Assembly: GCA_016765135.1 (NCBI GenBank)
Contig: JAESQN010000045.1
Coordinates: forward strand, 116,540 to 180,539
Length of the DNA stretch: 64,000 bases
Origin: Robiginitomaculum sp.
GTDB taxonomy: Bacteria; Pseudomonadota; Alphaproteobacteria; Caulobacterales; Maricaulaceae
Reading direction: 5' to 3'
Positions within the stretch are counted from its first letter, which is position 1. Every line of letters starts with the position of its first letter. Positions 43,294-52,445 of the stretch are shown here, one piece after another. The translations under genes and the position numbers were made by a program. The notes beneath the pieces are model-generated. The model did no database searches and was not told where the DNA came from. It saw nothing but the letters and a program-made list of their open reading frames with translations.

Positions 43294-44694
43294 ATGCAAA
43301 ATTTATCCACCGTATTTTCTTATACAGACAAGACTGGGTTAAACGAATTGACCACCCAAATCGCTCGGGCCTATGAAAATATGACTGATGGTCCAGTAGC
43401 TCCGGCTTGGCCCGTAGAGGAAATCAAACGCGCAATCAGCGCAATTGATTTTACGAAACCTATCCCCCTTGATCAGGCTCTGCGAGAAGCTGCAAACTTG
43501 ATGGAGCGCGGCGATCTTCGTTCGGCCAGTGCGCGGTGTTTCGGGTATTTCAACCCGACATCCGCCTGGCCTGCGGTGGTGGGTGATATGTTGGCGGCGG
43601 TGCGCAATCCGCAGATGTGTGTCACTTCTCACGCCCCTGCTTCCGTCACTATGGAGCGCACGATCGCTGATATAGTGTGCGAAAAACTGGGCATGCCAAG
43701 CGGCACGGCGCATTTTACCTCTGGTGGTTCAGAAGCCAATGAAACTGCAGTATTGGCGGCCCTTTGTCGGGCGTCCAGCGATTATATTGAGCATGGTGTG
43801 CGGGCATTTATCGACATGCCGAGCCTATATGTATCGGCAGATGCTCATCTTGCCTGGATAAAAATTGCGAAAGCCACGGGGCTAGGTGCGGCGGCGGTAC
43901 GGCTGGTTCCGACTATGGGGGACGGCCGTATGGATGCGCAAAAGCTTGCAACGATGATTGCGGATGATAAGCAAAGCGGGTTTCATCCCTTTATGATCGC
44001 CGCAACTTGTGGCACGACGGGGGCGGGGATGATTGACCCGATGCAAGCGTGCTTCGAAATTGCTTTGCATGAGAATATCCATTTTCATGTGGATGCGGCT
44101 TGGGCCGGAGCGTTGATATTTGATAAAAATCGTTTGGGTTTGTTGGCGGGTATTGAACGCGCCGATAGTGTCACTATTGACGCCCATAAATGGCTGTCCG
44201 TGCCTATGGGTGCCGGCATAATTGCCCTGCGCGACCCCACTTACGCCGCCAATGTATTTTCAGTGAAAACCTCCTATATGCCCGAAGGTGATGGGCAAGA
44301 TTTTTACATCACAACAAACCAGTGGTCGCGGCGTTTTCTCGGCTTGCGTTTATGGATGATGTTGCGGGTTATTGGCGAGGTGGGTTATCGGGAGATGTTT
44401 GACCAGCATTTTGCACTGGCGGCTTATATGCGCGCACAACTTCCCAAATATGGTTGGACGGTTCGCAATACAAGTACATTGCCCGTCATTGTTTTTGACG
44501 ACACAAAATACGGAATTGCTTCACAAGCCATTGCCGACGAGGTCGAAAGACGGGGCAAGGTTTGGCTGGGGCGCGTGGAGTTCGAAGGACGTAGCGTCTT
44601 GCGCATCTGCACCACAAGTTTTTTAAGCACACAAGAGGATGTCGATTTGCTGATGAGCGAGCTGAATGCGGCACGGGGCTCTCTCAGAAAATAA
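43294..44694 (+). CDS. PLP-dependent group II decarboxylase (second copy)
   Basis: A 466-aa PLP enzyme of the aromatic-amino-acid/glutamate decarboxylase family. The cofactor lysine is Lys299 in DAHKWLSVPMGAG; FHVDAAWAG and FTSGGSEANE (pyridoxal-phosphate contacts) are intact. AAGGA precedes the ATG. It differs clearly from the 0.6-2.0 kb homologue (different residues around the lysine and substrate site), so it is a separate subfamily, not a recent duplicate. Substrate unknown. Confidence 0.88.
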   Translation: MQNLSTVFSYTDKTGLNELTTQIARAYENMTDGPVAPAWPVEEIKRAISAIDFTKPIPLDQALREAANLMERGDLRSASARCFGYFNPTSAWPAVVGDMLAAVRNPQMCVTSHAPASVTMERTIADIVCEKLGMPSGTAHFTSGGSEANETAVLAALCRASSDYIEHGVRAFIDMPSLYVSADAHLAWIKIAKATGLGAAAVRLVPTMGDGRMDAQKLATMIADDKQSGFHPFMIAATCGTTGAGMIDPMQACFEIALHENIHFHVDAAWAGALIFDKNRLGLLAGIERADSVTIDAHKWLSVPMGAGIIALRDPTYAANVFSVKTSYMPEGDGQDFYITTNQWSRRFLGLRLWMMLRVIGEVGYREMFDQHFALAAYMRAQLPKYGWTVRNTSTLPVIVFDDTKYGIASQAIADEVERRGKVWLGRVEFEGRSVLRICTTSFLSTQEDVDLLMSELNAARGSLRK

Positions 44695-44733
44695 AAGCGT
44701 ATTCGTCTTTCATTTCACACGTATCATTTATCT

Positions 44734-44807
44734 TTGATTAACCATGTTCTCTAAAATGGAGAGTTTTGCTTTCATTCCCAACGTCCTGATAAGTATTGAT
44801 TAACCAT
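44734..44807. promoter_or_regulatory. Two TTGATTAACCAT repeats, CtrA-type half sites
   Basis: Identical 12-bp copies at 44734-44745 and 44796-44807, 62 bp apart, in the spacer before the small gene at 44827. Each contains TTAACCAT. They could be CtrA sites governing that gene. The rest of the spacer is AT-rich without other features. Confidence 0.4.
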
Positions 44808-44826
44808 AAATGTATATACCGAGCCC

Positions 44827-45174
44827 ATGAAAGCAATAGAAGTGAAAGCAATAGAAATGATGATTGAGCCGGGGGCGGAAGCCCTGTTGACGCGTATGGG
44901 GCGGGGCATGGGCACTAAGGCACGCTCAAAAACCATGAATTTGGCCATGAATTATTTGCGCGAAAATGTGCATATGTCTGAGGTTTCGGCCTGGTTTAGC
45001 GAACTGCGCTTTAAGGCGGAGCGGCGTACAACCGTCCGACTGTCCCCCGAAAATGCTGAGTATGCGGACGCTTTGGCGGCTATGATTGGCCGTGGGCGGC
45101 CCTCGATTTTACTCGACATTGTCTATCTTGCCGCTACACATATGCAAAGGGAAGATTTTGAGGCGCTGAAATAG
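44827..45174 (+). CDS. Small conserved-looking protein, possibly RHH-like
   Basis: A 115-aa protein of unknown function. The C-terminal part RRTTVRLSPENAEYADALAAM followed by ILLDIVYLAATHM looks like a ribbon-helix-helix strand and helices, but this is weak. The first codons contain a tandem duplication of GAAAGCAATAGAA, so the start is ambiguous; an ATG at 44857 is also possible, and no clear Shine-Dalgarno is present. Two CtrA-type half sites lie upstream. It precedes a membrane-anchored coiled-coil gene by 23 bp. Confidence 0.55.
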   Translation: MKAIEVKAIEMMIEPGAEALLTRMGRGMGTKARSKTMNLAMNYLRENVHMSEVSAWFSELRFKAERRTTVRLSPENAEYADALAAMIGRGRPSILLDIVYLAATHMQREDFEALK

Positions 45175-45197
45175 GCGTTCTTACTGGGGGATTGTTG

Positions 45198-45869
45198 ATG
45201 CTGGACGGACAAATTATTTCGCTGTTTGCGATGATGGTGTCGATCATTGCTTTGGTAACGCAATTGGTGTTCGGGGTGCTTTCGACCAAGCGGGCTATGG
45301 CGGAAACAGACCGCCAAATCGCCGAAACCAAAAAACAGGAAAAACTGCATATAGTCAACGCTGAGGAAGTTTATAAAGCCGAGGTGCGTCAATGGGGCCG
45401 CAATGTGGTACGTGAAATGGCCTATGCCCAGCAGCTTTGTAAAATAAACCCCGAAAAATTTGTCACCTCTGATTATGATTTGGAGCGGGCTAAAACTGTG
45501 GCCAGCCTGCGTGGTCTGTTGGATAAAGCTAAATGGCTGTTCCCGAACCTGGCGACCCCGTCCCATAATGATGAGGCTTGGAATGAAGATTACAAGCGCC
45601 GTTTGTCAGCACTAGAATCCATCCTCCACGCCTATCATGTTTTGGATACGGTCAAATCGCTGGACACCAAAAACCGTCAACGTAGTGTGGTTAATATGCG
45701 TAATTTACGCAAACAATTCGTCCGGGAAATGCGCCGCGCCGTAGACCCTCAAGTGCGCGGCCAAGATATAGAACGCATTATAGAAGCGGTCGAAGAAGAT
45801 TTGGAAGAAGTCAAAGAAAATGGCAAAACCAAGCCGGGCATCAATGAAAAAGCCGACACTAAGCTATAG
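45198..45869 (+). CDS. Membrane-anchored coiled-coil protein
   Basis: A 223-aa protein with one N-terminal membrane helix (~6-28), then a highly charged helical domain with coiled-coil-like stretches (KRAMAETDRQIAETKKQEK and EAVEEDLEEVKENGK). ATG 45198 has GGGGGA upstream. I recognise no family. The stop codon TAG at 45867 is formed at the junction with a small inverted-repeat element, so the original C-terminus may have been longer. Confidence 0.65.
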   Translation: MLDGQIISLFAMMVSIIALVTQLVFGVLSTKRAMAETDRQIAETKKQEKLHIVNAEEVYKAEVRQWGRNVVREMAYAQQLCKINPEKFVTSDYDLERAKTVASLRGLLDKAKWLFPNLATPSHNDEAWNEDYKRRLSALESILHAYHVLDTVKSLDTKNRQRSVVNMRNLRKQFVREMRRAVDPQVRGQDIERIIEAVEEDLEEVKENGKTKPGINEKADTKL

Positions 45870-45957
45870 GGTCTGTGGACATTTAACGCAAACGGCATAA
45901 GTTGGCCCTTTTTGGCTACAAATCAGCTATGGAGAAAAATATGAGATACAGACCCTA
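45867..45957. mobile_element. 91-bp MITE with 10-bp inverted repeats and TA ends
   Basis: TAGGGTCTGT (45867-45876) is exactly reversed as ACAGACCCTA (45948-45957). TA at each outer end fits a 2-bp target duplication, as made by IS630/Tc1-type or IS427-type (IS5 family) transposases. No coding capacity. The left TA plus first G forms the stop codon of the upstream gene. The rest of the gap to hutU (45958-46022) shows nothing notable. Confidence 0.65.
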
Positions 45958-46022
45958 GTAGTAATTTGAATTTTCGTTATACCAATATTTATCGGCTCGC
46001 TGTATAGACAGGTTTAAACGAC

Positions 46023-47699
46023 ATGACAAATAACAGATTAAATTCCCGCACCATCAAAGCCCCCACGGGTACGAAGCTTAGTTGTAAAAGCTGGGCTACG
46101 GAAGCGCCACTGCGGATGTTGATGAACAATCTTGACCCCGACGTGGCGGAAAACCCCGAAGCTTTGGTGGTCTACGGCGGCATTGGTCGGGCGGCTCGCA
46201 ATTGGGAGTGCTACGAAAAAATTATTGAATGCCTGAAAAATTTGAACGACGACCAAACCTTGTTAGTCCAAAGCGGAAAACCGGTCGGGGTGTTTCCGAC
46301 CCATAAGGGTGCGCCGCGTGTACTGATTGCCAATTCCAATCTTGTGCCCCACTGGGCCAATTGGGAGCATTTCAACGAACTGGATAAAAAAGGCCTGATG
46401 ATGTATGGCCAAATGACCGCCGGAAGCTGGATTTATATTGGCAGCCAGGGCATTGTCCAGGGCACATACGAAACTTTTGTGGAAATGGGGCGACAACATT
46501 TCGGCGACGATTTGACGGGGAAATGGATATTAACCGCCGGTCTTGGCGGCATGGGCGGGGCCCAGCCATTGGCTGCGACCATGGCTGGTGCGTCTATGTT
46601 GGCCATAGAATGCCAGGCCGACCGGATCGAAGCTCGGTTGCGCTCGGGCTATCTGGACAAAAAGACCGATACCCTTGAGGCGGCTATAGACATCATCACC
46701 AAGGCAACAGAGACGGGCGAGGCCGTATCCGTAGGCCTGCTTGGCAATGCGGCGGAGATCATTCCCGAAATGTTAAGACGCGGTATCAAGCCCGACGCGG
46801 TGACCGACCAAACATCCGCCCACGACCCGGTTAATGGTTATTTGCCCGTTGGTTGGAGCGTCGATGAATGGCTTGGTAAAAGAGAAAGCGATCCGGGCGC
46901 AGTCGAACAAGCCGCCAAAGCATCTATGGCCGTGCATGTGCAGGCTATGCTGGATTATCACTCTATGGGCGTCCCGACCTTTGATTACGGCAATAATATC
47001 CGCCAGGTGGCCCTCGACGCCGGTGTGGAGAATGCCTTTGATTTTCCGGGCTTTGTGCCTGCCTATGTGCGGCCATTGTTTTGCCGGGGCGTCGGCCCGT
47101 TTCGATGGGTGGCGCTCAGTGGTGACCCGGAAGACATTTATAAAACCGACCAGAAAGTCAAAGAGCTGATCCCGGATAACCCGCATCTACATAATTGGCT
47201 CGACATGGCCCGCGAACGCATCCAGTTTCAAGGTCTACCGGCCCGCATCTGCTGGGTCGGGCTTGGGGAGCGGCACAAGCTTGGCCTGGCCTTTAATGAA
47301 ATGGTCAGGAGCGGCGAGCTGAAAGCGCCCATCGTTATCGGTCGTGACCATCTGGACAGCGGCTCCGTAGCTAGTCCAAACCGGGAAACCGAAAGCATGA
47401 AAGACGGCTCGGACGCGGTTTCCGACTGGCCCTTGCTCAACGCCATGCTCAATGTAGCCAGCGGCGCGACATGGGTCAGCCTGCACCACGGCGGCGGAGT
47501 TGGCATGGGCTTTTCCCAGCACTCCGGCATAGTGATTTTGGCGGACGGTACGGACGATGCGGCAGAGAAATTGCGCCGGGTATTGTGGAACGATCCGGCA
47601 ACGGGCGTCATGCGCCACGCCGATGCGGGTTACGAAATTGCCATAGACTGCGCCAAAGAGCAGGGCTTAAATCTGCCAATGGTGGGGGATAAAACATGA
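46023..47699 (+). CDS. hutU: Urocanate hydratase
   Basis: A 558-aa enzyme that hydrates urocanate to imidazolone propionate using tightly bound NAD+. It has the [13 protein letters not shown] nucleotide-binding region, DQTSAHDP, and the [20 protein letters not shown] and [13 protein letters not shown] blocks. Full length. It overlaps hutH by four bases (ATGA). hutI and hutG, the later steps, are not in the window. Confidence 0.97.
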   Translation: MTNNRLNSRTIKAPTGTKLSCKSWATEAPLRMLMNNLDPDVAENPEALVVYGGIGRAARNWECYEKIIECLKNLNDDQTLLVQSGKPVGVFPTHKGAPRVLIANSNLVPHWANWEHFNELDKKGLMMYGQMTAGSWIYIGSQGIVQGTYETFVEMGRQHFGDDLTGKWILTAGLGGMGGAQPLAATMAGASMLAIECQADRIEARLRSGYLDKKTDTLEAAIDIITKATETGEAVSVGLLGNAAEIIPEMLRRGIKPDAVTDQTSAHDPVNGYLPVGWSVDEWLGKRESDPGAVEQAAKASMAVHVQAMLDYHSMGVPTFDYGNNIRQVALDAGVENAFDFPGFVPAYVRPLFCRGVGPFRWVALSGDPEDIYKTDQKVKELIPDNPHLHNWLDMARERIQFQGLPARICWVGLGERHKLGLAFNEMVRSGELKAPIVIGRDHLDSGSVASPNRETESMKDGSDAVSDWPLLNAMLNVASGATWVSLHHGGGVGMGFSQHSGIVILADGTDDAAEKLRRVLWNDPATGVMRHADAGYEIAIDCAKEQGLNLPMVGDKT

Positions 47700-49243
47700 G
47701 CCATATTTCAGGGGACATCTTTACTATTCACCCGGCAGAAATGTCGTTAGCGGATTTACGGGAAATCTACCAAACACCGCACCAGATTAAATTGAGCGAA
47801 TCCGCCTATCCTGGCATCGAGCAGGCGCGCAAAACTGTGGAAAACATTATCGCAGATGGCCGGACGGTGTACGGCATCAATACCGGGTTTGGACTCTTGG
47901 CCAATACCAGTATCCCCGATGATCAACTTGAGCAGTTGCAAACCAATCTAGTCCTGTCACACAGTACCGGGGTGGGTAAAGACATCACCGATGATGTGGT
48001 GCGACTTATATATGCCCTGAAAATATCAAGCCTGTCCCAAGGACATTCCGGCATTCGGCCCGCGACGCTAAAGGCGTTTTTGGATTTCATCAATGCCGGG
48101 CTGGTTGTCTGCATACCGGAAAAAGGTTCGGTGGGAGCATCAGGGGATTTGGCACCCCTGGCCCATATGACTGCCGCTTTGATGGGCGAGGGATATGTTA
48201 AATATAAAGGCAAAAAAATCCCGGCAAAACAAGCCCTTAAAAAAGCCGACCTCACACCAATAACTCTCGGCGCGAAAGAAGGGCTCGCCTTCCTGAACGG
48301 CACACAAGTCTCCACAGCCTTAGCCCTCGCAGGTCTGTTTCAGACCGAAGATATCTTTGCCGCCGCCGTGGTGGCTGGAGCCATGAGCATTGATGCACTT
48401 ATGGGCAGTGTTGCGCCGTTCGATGCCCGTATCCATGCGGCTCGTCGCCAACCGGGGCAAATGGCGGTGGCACCTAAATATCTTGAGCTGCTCGCAGGCA
48501 GTGAAATCATGAGCGCCCATACGGACTGCGCCAAGGTGCAAGATCCGTATTCCCTACGTTGTCAGCCACAGGTCATGGGGGCGTGTCTCGACATCATCAA
48601 CAATGCAGCCCGGACTTTACATATTGAGGCCAATGCCGTCACGGACAACCCGCTGATTTTCGAAAACGGCGATGTGATATCCGGCGGAAATTTCCATGCC
48701 GAGCCTGTGGCCTTTGCGGCCGATACTCTCGCCTTGGCCATTTGCGAAATCGCGGCATTGTCCGAGCGGCGGCTGGCAACCTTGACCGATCCCCATATGA
48801 GCGGCTTGCCCGCCTTTTTGGTCAAGGACAGCGGCGTCAACTCGGGGTTTATGATTGCACAAGTCACGGCGGCGGCTTTGGTGTCCGAAAACAAAAGCCT
48901 GGCCCACCCGACCAGTGTCGATAGCATCCCGACCAGCGCCAACCAGGAAGACCATGTCAGCATGGCGACATTCGGCGCCAGACGTCTCGGCGACATGGCC
49001 GAGAATAGCGCCAATACCGTCGCCATAGAACTTCTGGCCGCCGCACAGGGACTGGACTTACGTGCCCCAAAGAAAACATCGAAAACCCTCGAAAAAATTC
49101 ACAAAAAAATCCGTAGTAAAGTGCCTTACTATGATCAAGACCGCTATTTTTCCCCCGATATAGAGGCCATCACAACACTGGTGCGGGCCGGCGCTTTTTC
49201 TAGCCATGTGATGGATATTTTACCTTCAGGTACAAGTTCATGA
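47696..49243 (+). CDS. hutH: Histidine ammonia-lyase
   Basis: A 515-aa enzyme that deaminates histidine to urocanate. The electrophilic MIO group forms from Ala148-Ser149-Gly150 in [12 protein letters not shown]. Active-site segments [18 protein letters not shown] and [11 protein letters not shown] are present. It overlaps hutU and comes after it, although it catalyses the earlier step. No HutC repressor gene is nearby. Confidence 0.97.
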   Translation: MSHISGDIFTIHPAEMSLADLREIYQTPHQIKLSESAYPGIEQARKTVENIIADGRTVYGINTGFGLLANTSIPDDQLEQLQTNLVLSHSTGVGKDITDDVVRLIYALKISSLSQGHSGIRPATLKAFLDFINAGLVVCIPEKGSVGASGDLAPLAHMTAALMGEGYVKYKGKKIPAKQALKKADLTPITLGAKEGLAFLNGTQVSTALALAGLFQTEDIFAAAVVAGAMSIDALMGSVAPFDARIHAARRQPGQMAVAPKYLELLAGSEIMSAHTDCAKVQDPYSLRCQPQVMGACLDIINNAARTLHIEANAVTDNPLIFENGDVISGGNFHAEPVAFAADTLALAICEIAALSERRLATLTDPHMSGLPAFLVKDSGVNSGFMIAQVTAAALVSENKSLAHPTSVDSIPTSANQEDHVSMATFGARRLGDMAENSANTVAIELLAAAQGLDLRAPKKTSKTLEKIHKKIRSKVPYYDQDRYFSPDIEAITTLVRAGAFSSHVMDILPSGTSS

Positions 49244-49382
49244 TTATCAAGCTCATTATCATAATGGCGTCATCTTAATACAAAAATTGGTTGTTGATAA
49301 TAAAGCTCTTGGGGCTAACCGCCATAATATCCCTACTACCCACTGTGCCTGGCAATCCTTTTTAGAAAGTGTTTTGGGTTAA

Positions 49383-50462
49383 CTACACGACTGCTTGGTA
49401 GTGGGCGAGGCATTCATCCACAAACCCTGCGGCCAGATCAAAGGAATTTGCTGCATCTTTTGTATTGAGCCGTTCTAAATGATGCCTGGGTGTATCCCAA
49501 TAATTCATCTTTACATAAATACTGGCTTTGTGTGCATTTTCCGCTAACTTTACTGCGTCGTCGAAGTGCATATCATGTTTGCTGGTATGGATACACATGC
49601 GCGGAAACCCGTCCAGGTCAGCGAAAATTGGAGAGGCTTTTGGATCGGTTGCCAGTGCCGTATCCAGATATAACCGCGCACAAAACGCGGCGCTTTCCAT
49701 GCGAAACGGGCTGGCAGATGAGGTGCTGCGGGTCACATATGACCATCCGCTCAGGCTGAGATCGCACCAGGGGGAAAATAGCAATACGCCGGACGGCATA
49801 TTTATTTTCCGCTCTCTTAGTTTTTGCAAGGCCCCGAGTAATATCGAAGCCCCTGCGGTATCGGCGCCTACTATAATGCGCCCGGTTGGCATGGTATTTA
49901 GCAAATTTTCATACTGGTCGGCAATATCTTCGCAAGCGGCAGGAAACGGGTTTTCCGGTGCGAGACGGTGCTTGCCAAACACCGCCGTACAGCCGCACGC
50001 CTTTGCCAAACCGTTCACCATTTTTATTTGTTTGGGCGAAGGCGGCAAAATAAATCCGCCGCCCATCACATATAACAGAACCGGTTTTTTCGGCTCGCCG
50101 TAATGGTGACCGCCCACTTCTTGCACATCCTCCATATCAACAACACCGCCGTCCATAAACGACCCTTCGGAACTGGCTGTCATGATATTAAAATTGCCTT
50201 TTCTTCCCGAAGCAAAATCCTTACGCATTTTGTCAAGATAGGCATAGGCTGCCGCCTCATCGTCCATAAACCGAAAGGCTTTTTTGATACGCGCCATCAT
50301 TATCCGCTCGAAAAGAATGTTCTCAAGCCGGGCTTGGAAATTGTCCCATTGTTTCGCATAAAAACCGGTTTTTGACAGTATTTTCGTAGCAATTTTTTCA
50401 GCCTCAAGCCGACTGATTTTATCAGCTATAGAATAATCCGCTCCTAAAATAGTTGTCGTCAT
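49383..50462 (-). CDS. HSL-family alpha/beta hydrolase with altered catalytic residues
   Basis: A 359-aa protein of the hormone-sensitive-lipase (esterase group IV) family, shown by HRLAPENPFPAACEDI (~165-180) and the SPWCDLSL segment. The oxyanion motif HGGG is changed to MGGG (Met133), and the nucleophile motif GDSAG reads GADTAGA, with Thr202 where Ser is expected (codon ACC). An Asp (297) and His (327/328) remain. It may be inactive, use Thr, or do another job. An N-terminal helical extension of ~120 residues precedes the fold. Confidence 0.8.
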   Translation of the reverse strand: MTTTILGADYSIADKISRLEAEKIATKILSKTGFYAKQWDNFQARLENILFERIMMARIKKAFRFMDDEAAAYAYLDKMRKDFASGRKGNFNIMTASSEGSFMDGGVVDMEDVQEVGGHHYGEPKKPVLLYVMGGGFILPPSPKQIKMVNGLAKACGCTAVFGKHRLAPENPFPAACEDIADQYENLLNTMPTGRIIVGADTAGASILLGALQKLRERKINMPSGVLLFSPWCDLSLSGWSYVTRSTSSASPFRMESAAFCARLYLDTALATDPKASPIFADLDGFPRMCIHTSKHDMHFDDAVKLAENAHKASIYVKMNYWDTPRHHLERLNTKDAANSFDLAAGFVDECLAHYQAVV

Positions 50463-50582
50463 GTGCCCTGCCTATATACCCAAACACATTCTAATAACAC
50501 AAAACCACAAAAAGAACAGGCTTTCATAGATTTTTAAATCGGTTATAATCTTGGGGTGTACTGATTACAAGGAGTAGCTTCT

Positions 50583-51005
50583 TTGCCAAAAGATAAACCA
50601 ACCCATGAAGACATGGCAACCGAAGACATGACAACCGAGTTTGTCGAGCTGGTAAAGCAGTTTGCATTGAGCGATGATTTTTTGAGCGACAATTCGGTGT
50701 GGCCAAAACGTTTGCAAGAAATCGCCACATTTTTACCAAAGGAATTGACGTCTGATTTGGTGGCCCGCATGCGGATCGTCGCACATGAACAGTTTGCGGA
50801 TATGGAAGCATTTTCCAGGATCCACGGCCTGACCAAGGCGGAAGAAAAACTGCTTATCAGTCTTGCGGCGGGCTTGTCCGTGCCTGCGCACAGCAAAAAG
50901 CTTGGCATATCGGTCAATACAGGGCGGGTGCATATGCAAAGGATTCTCGATAAAACCGCTGCATCCGGCCAGCTTGACCTGATAAAAATGCTCCATAAAG
51001 GCTAA
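50583..51005 (+). CDS. LuxR-type HTH regulator (short)
   Basis: A 140-aa protein with a LuxR/GerE helix-turn-helix at the C-terminus (~83-140, GLTKAEEKLLISLAAG and ISVNTGRVHMQRIL). The first ~80 residues are helical and match no sensor domain I know. A TTG start at 50583 is supported by AGGAG eight bases upstream. It lies 93 bp upstream of an outer-membrane protein gene on the same strand and could regulate it. Confidence 0.75.
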   Translation: MPKDKPTHEDMATEDMTTEFVELVKQFALSDDFLSDNSVWPKRLQEIATFLPKELTSDLVARMRIVAHEQFADMEAFSRIHGLTKAEEKLLISLAAGLSVPAHSKKLGISVNTGRVHMQRILDKTAASGQLDLIKMLHKG

Positions 51006-51097
51006 AAACCGCCATTTCGTAATGCAATTGCATGATGTGCCGCCGTGTATTTCATGAAACTCTGCCTGTGTATTTAACCTAACCACGGAGCGCAAAA

Positions 51098-52387
51098 ATG
51101 ACTTTTAATATAAATGACATAAAACCAAAAACGCTGGCTACGGCAATCTTCTTAGCGCTAATGTTTACAACCGAGGCGCAGGCTGCAGAGATGACCCGGG
51201 ATGAATACAAGGAATTGCAACTAAAACTGATTGAAGTTGAAACCGACTGCTGGAAGGGCAAGAAGGGTAGCCTTGAGAAATATAAAGAGCTTCGTAAGAA
51301 GATTTATTCAGGCTATTCTGACTTTCCGAGAGATTTTAACGAATTCCCATCTTTCACCAAGTGTCCTCCTGGAAAGAAAAGAGTTATGTATCCCAAAAAA
51401 GAACAACGCTATGCTCATAGTGGTGGTGACTATAGTGCGCTTTCATACGCTTCAATAGCTTTCTTCTATTTACCTTTAACGCGAGTCGACCCACCCCAAA
51501 CCGGGTACGGCACGAATATCACGCGCGGCGAAAGTTTTGTCGGACTAACGGATCGCTCTGTAACCGGATTCAGTCTGGGCGGGGAAGTTACAGCCAAGGG
51601 CGGTAAATGGAGTTTGGGGTTTGGATATACCGACGTTGACGGCAGTTCAGAAGCGCAAGTCGCACCCGGCGGGGACGTTCTCGGCATAGTCTTTAATGAT
51701 TTTGCGGACAGCGGCTCTACGGGCCTAAACCTCGGGGCGAGCGGTATGGATGTTCGCACGGAAACGGATTACCAAGCCTTCTCTGGAAAGATAACATGGA
51801 CACCCGGAACTGTCGGAACAATAAAAGTCTGGAAGGGGAAGATTAACTTTGGAGCCGGTGTCAGGGTTGAGAACACCGAACATACGGCAGAAGTCACCAC
51901 ACCAACATTTTCAGATATTCGATCTGACTCTGTGCAAAAAATAAACGAAAATGCACTTTTTCTCAACGTCGGATCGACATTCCATGTTTTGCCAAATCTC
52001 AATCCATCTCCAACAGGAGACGGCATATTTTTTGTTACACTCACACCTGGAGTCGAAGTCGGATTAAGGGATGCAAAATTGGAGTCAAGCCAGCGTAATA
52101 TCTGTGGGCTGTGCGGCCCGGCAGATCAAGATTTCACCATCAATATAGAGGATAAGGATAGCGGGTTTTATGTCGGCGCAAATATTGAAGCCAAAGCAGA
52201 GGTAAAGGTTTCAGAAAATACCCGTCTTGGCGTGCGCGCAAGTGCTTGGTGGAGAAACCAAAGCGCACGAATTATTAACCCGGAAACCGGGGATGATTTA
52301 TTTGTACGCAATCAACCAACACATCTTGGAACGGACGATATTAGCGGTTTTACATTCGGCCTTACAGCCACGTATACGTGGTTCTGA
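51098..52387 (+). CDS. Outer-membrane beta-barrel protein
   Basis: A 429-aa protein: signal peptide ending TEAQAAE (~29), an N-terminal helical/Cys-containing stretch (Cys at ~48 and ~89), then amphipathic strands typical of a barrel (GKWSLGFGYTDV, TDYQAFSGKITW, NFGAGVRVENTEHT, DGIFFVTLTPGVEV), ending in YTWF. GGAG precedes the ATG. A CGLCG motif in a loop may form a disulfide. Resembles large outer-membrane porin/Lpg1974-like proteins, but I cannot name it. Confidence 0.78.
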   Translation: MTFNINDIKPKTLATAIFLALMFTTEAQAAEMTRDEYKELQLKLIEVETDCWKGKKGSLEKYKELRKKIYSGYSDFPRDFNEFPSFTKCPPGKKRVMYPKKEQRYAHSGGDYSALSYASIAFFYLPLTRVDPPQTGYGTNITRGESFVGLTDRSVTGFSLGGEVTAKGGKWSLGFGYTDVDGSSEAQVAPGGDVLGIVFNDFADSGSTGLNLGASGMDVRTETDYQAFSGKITWTPGTVGTIKVWKGKINFGAGVRVENTEHTAEVTTPTFSDIRSDSVQKINENALFLNVGSTFHVLPNLNPSPTGDGIFFVTLTPGVEVGLRDAKLESSQRNICGLCGPADQDFTINIEDKDSGFYVGANIEAKAEVKVSENTRLGVRASAWWRNQSARIINPETGDDLFVRNQPTHLGTDDISGFTFGLTATYTWF

Positions 52388-52445
52388 TTTTACCTGCATT
52401 TCGTATAAACACGCAACAGGGCAAGGGCGCAGCACGGGCGGAAAT

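Noticed and set aside
49528..50103. Open frame of 191 codons on the plus strand opposite the HSL-family gene
   Set aside because: No start signal and no domain; the minus-strand product carries the HSL family landmark.
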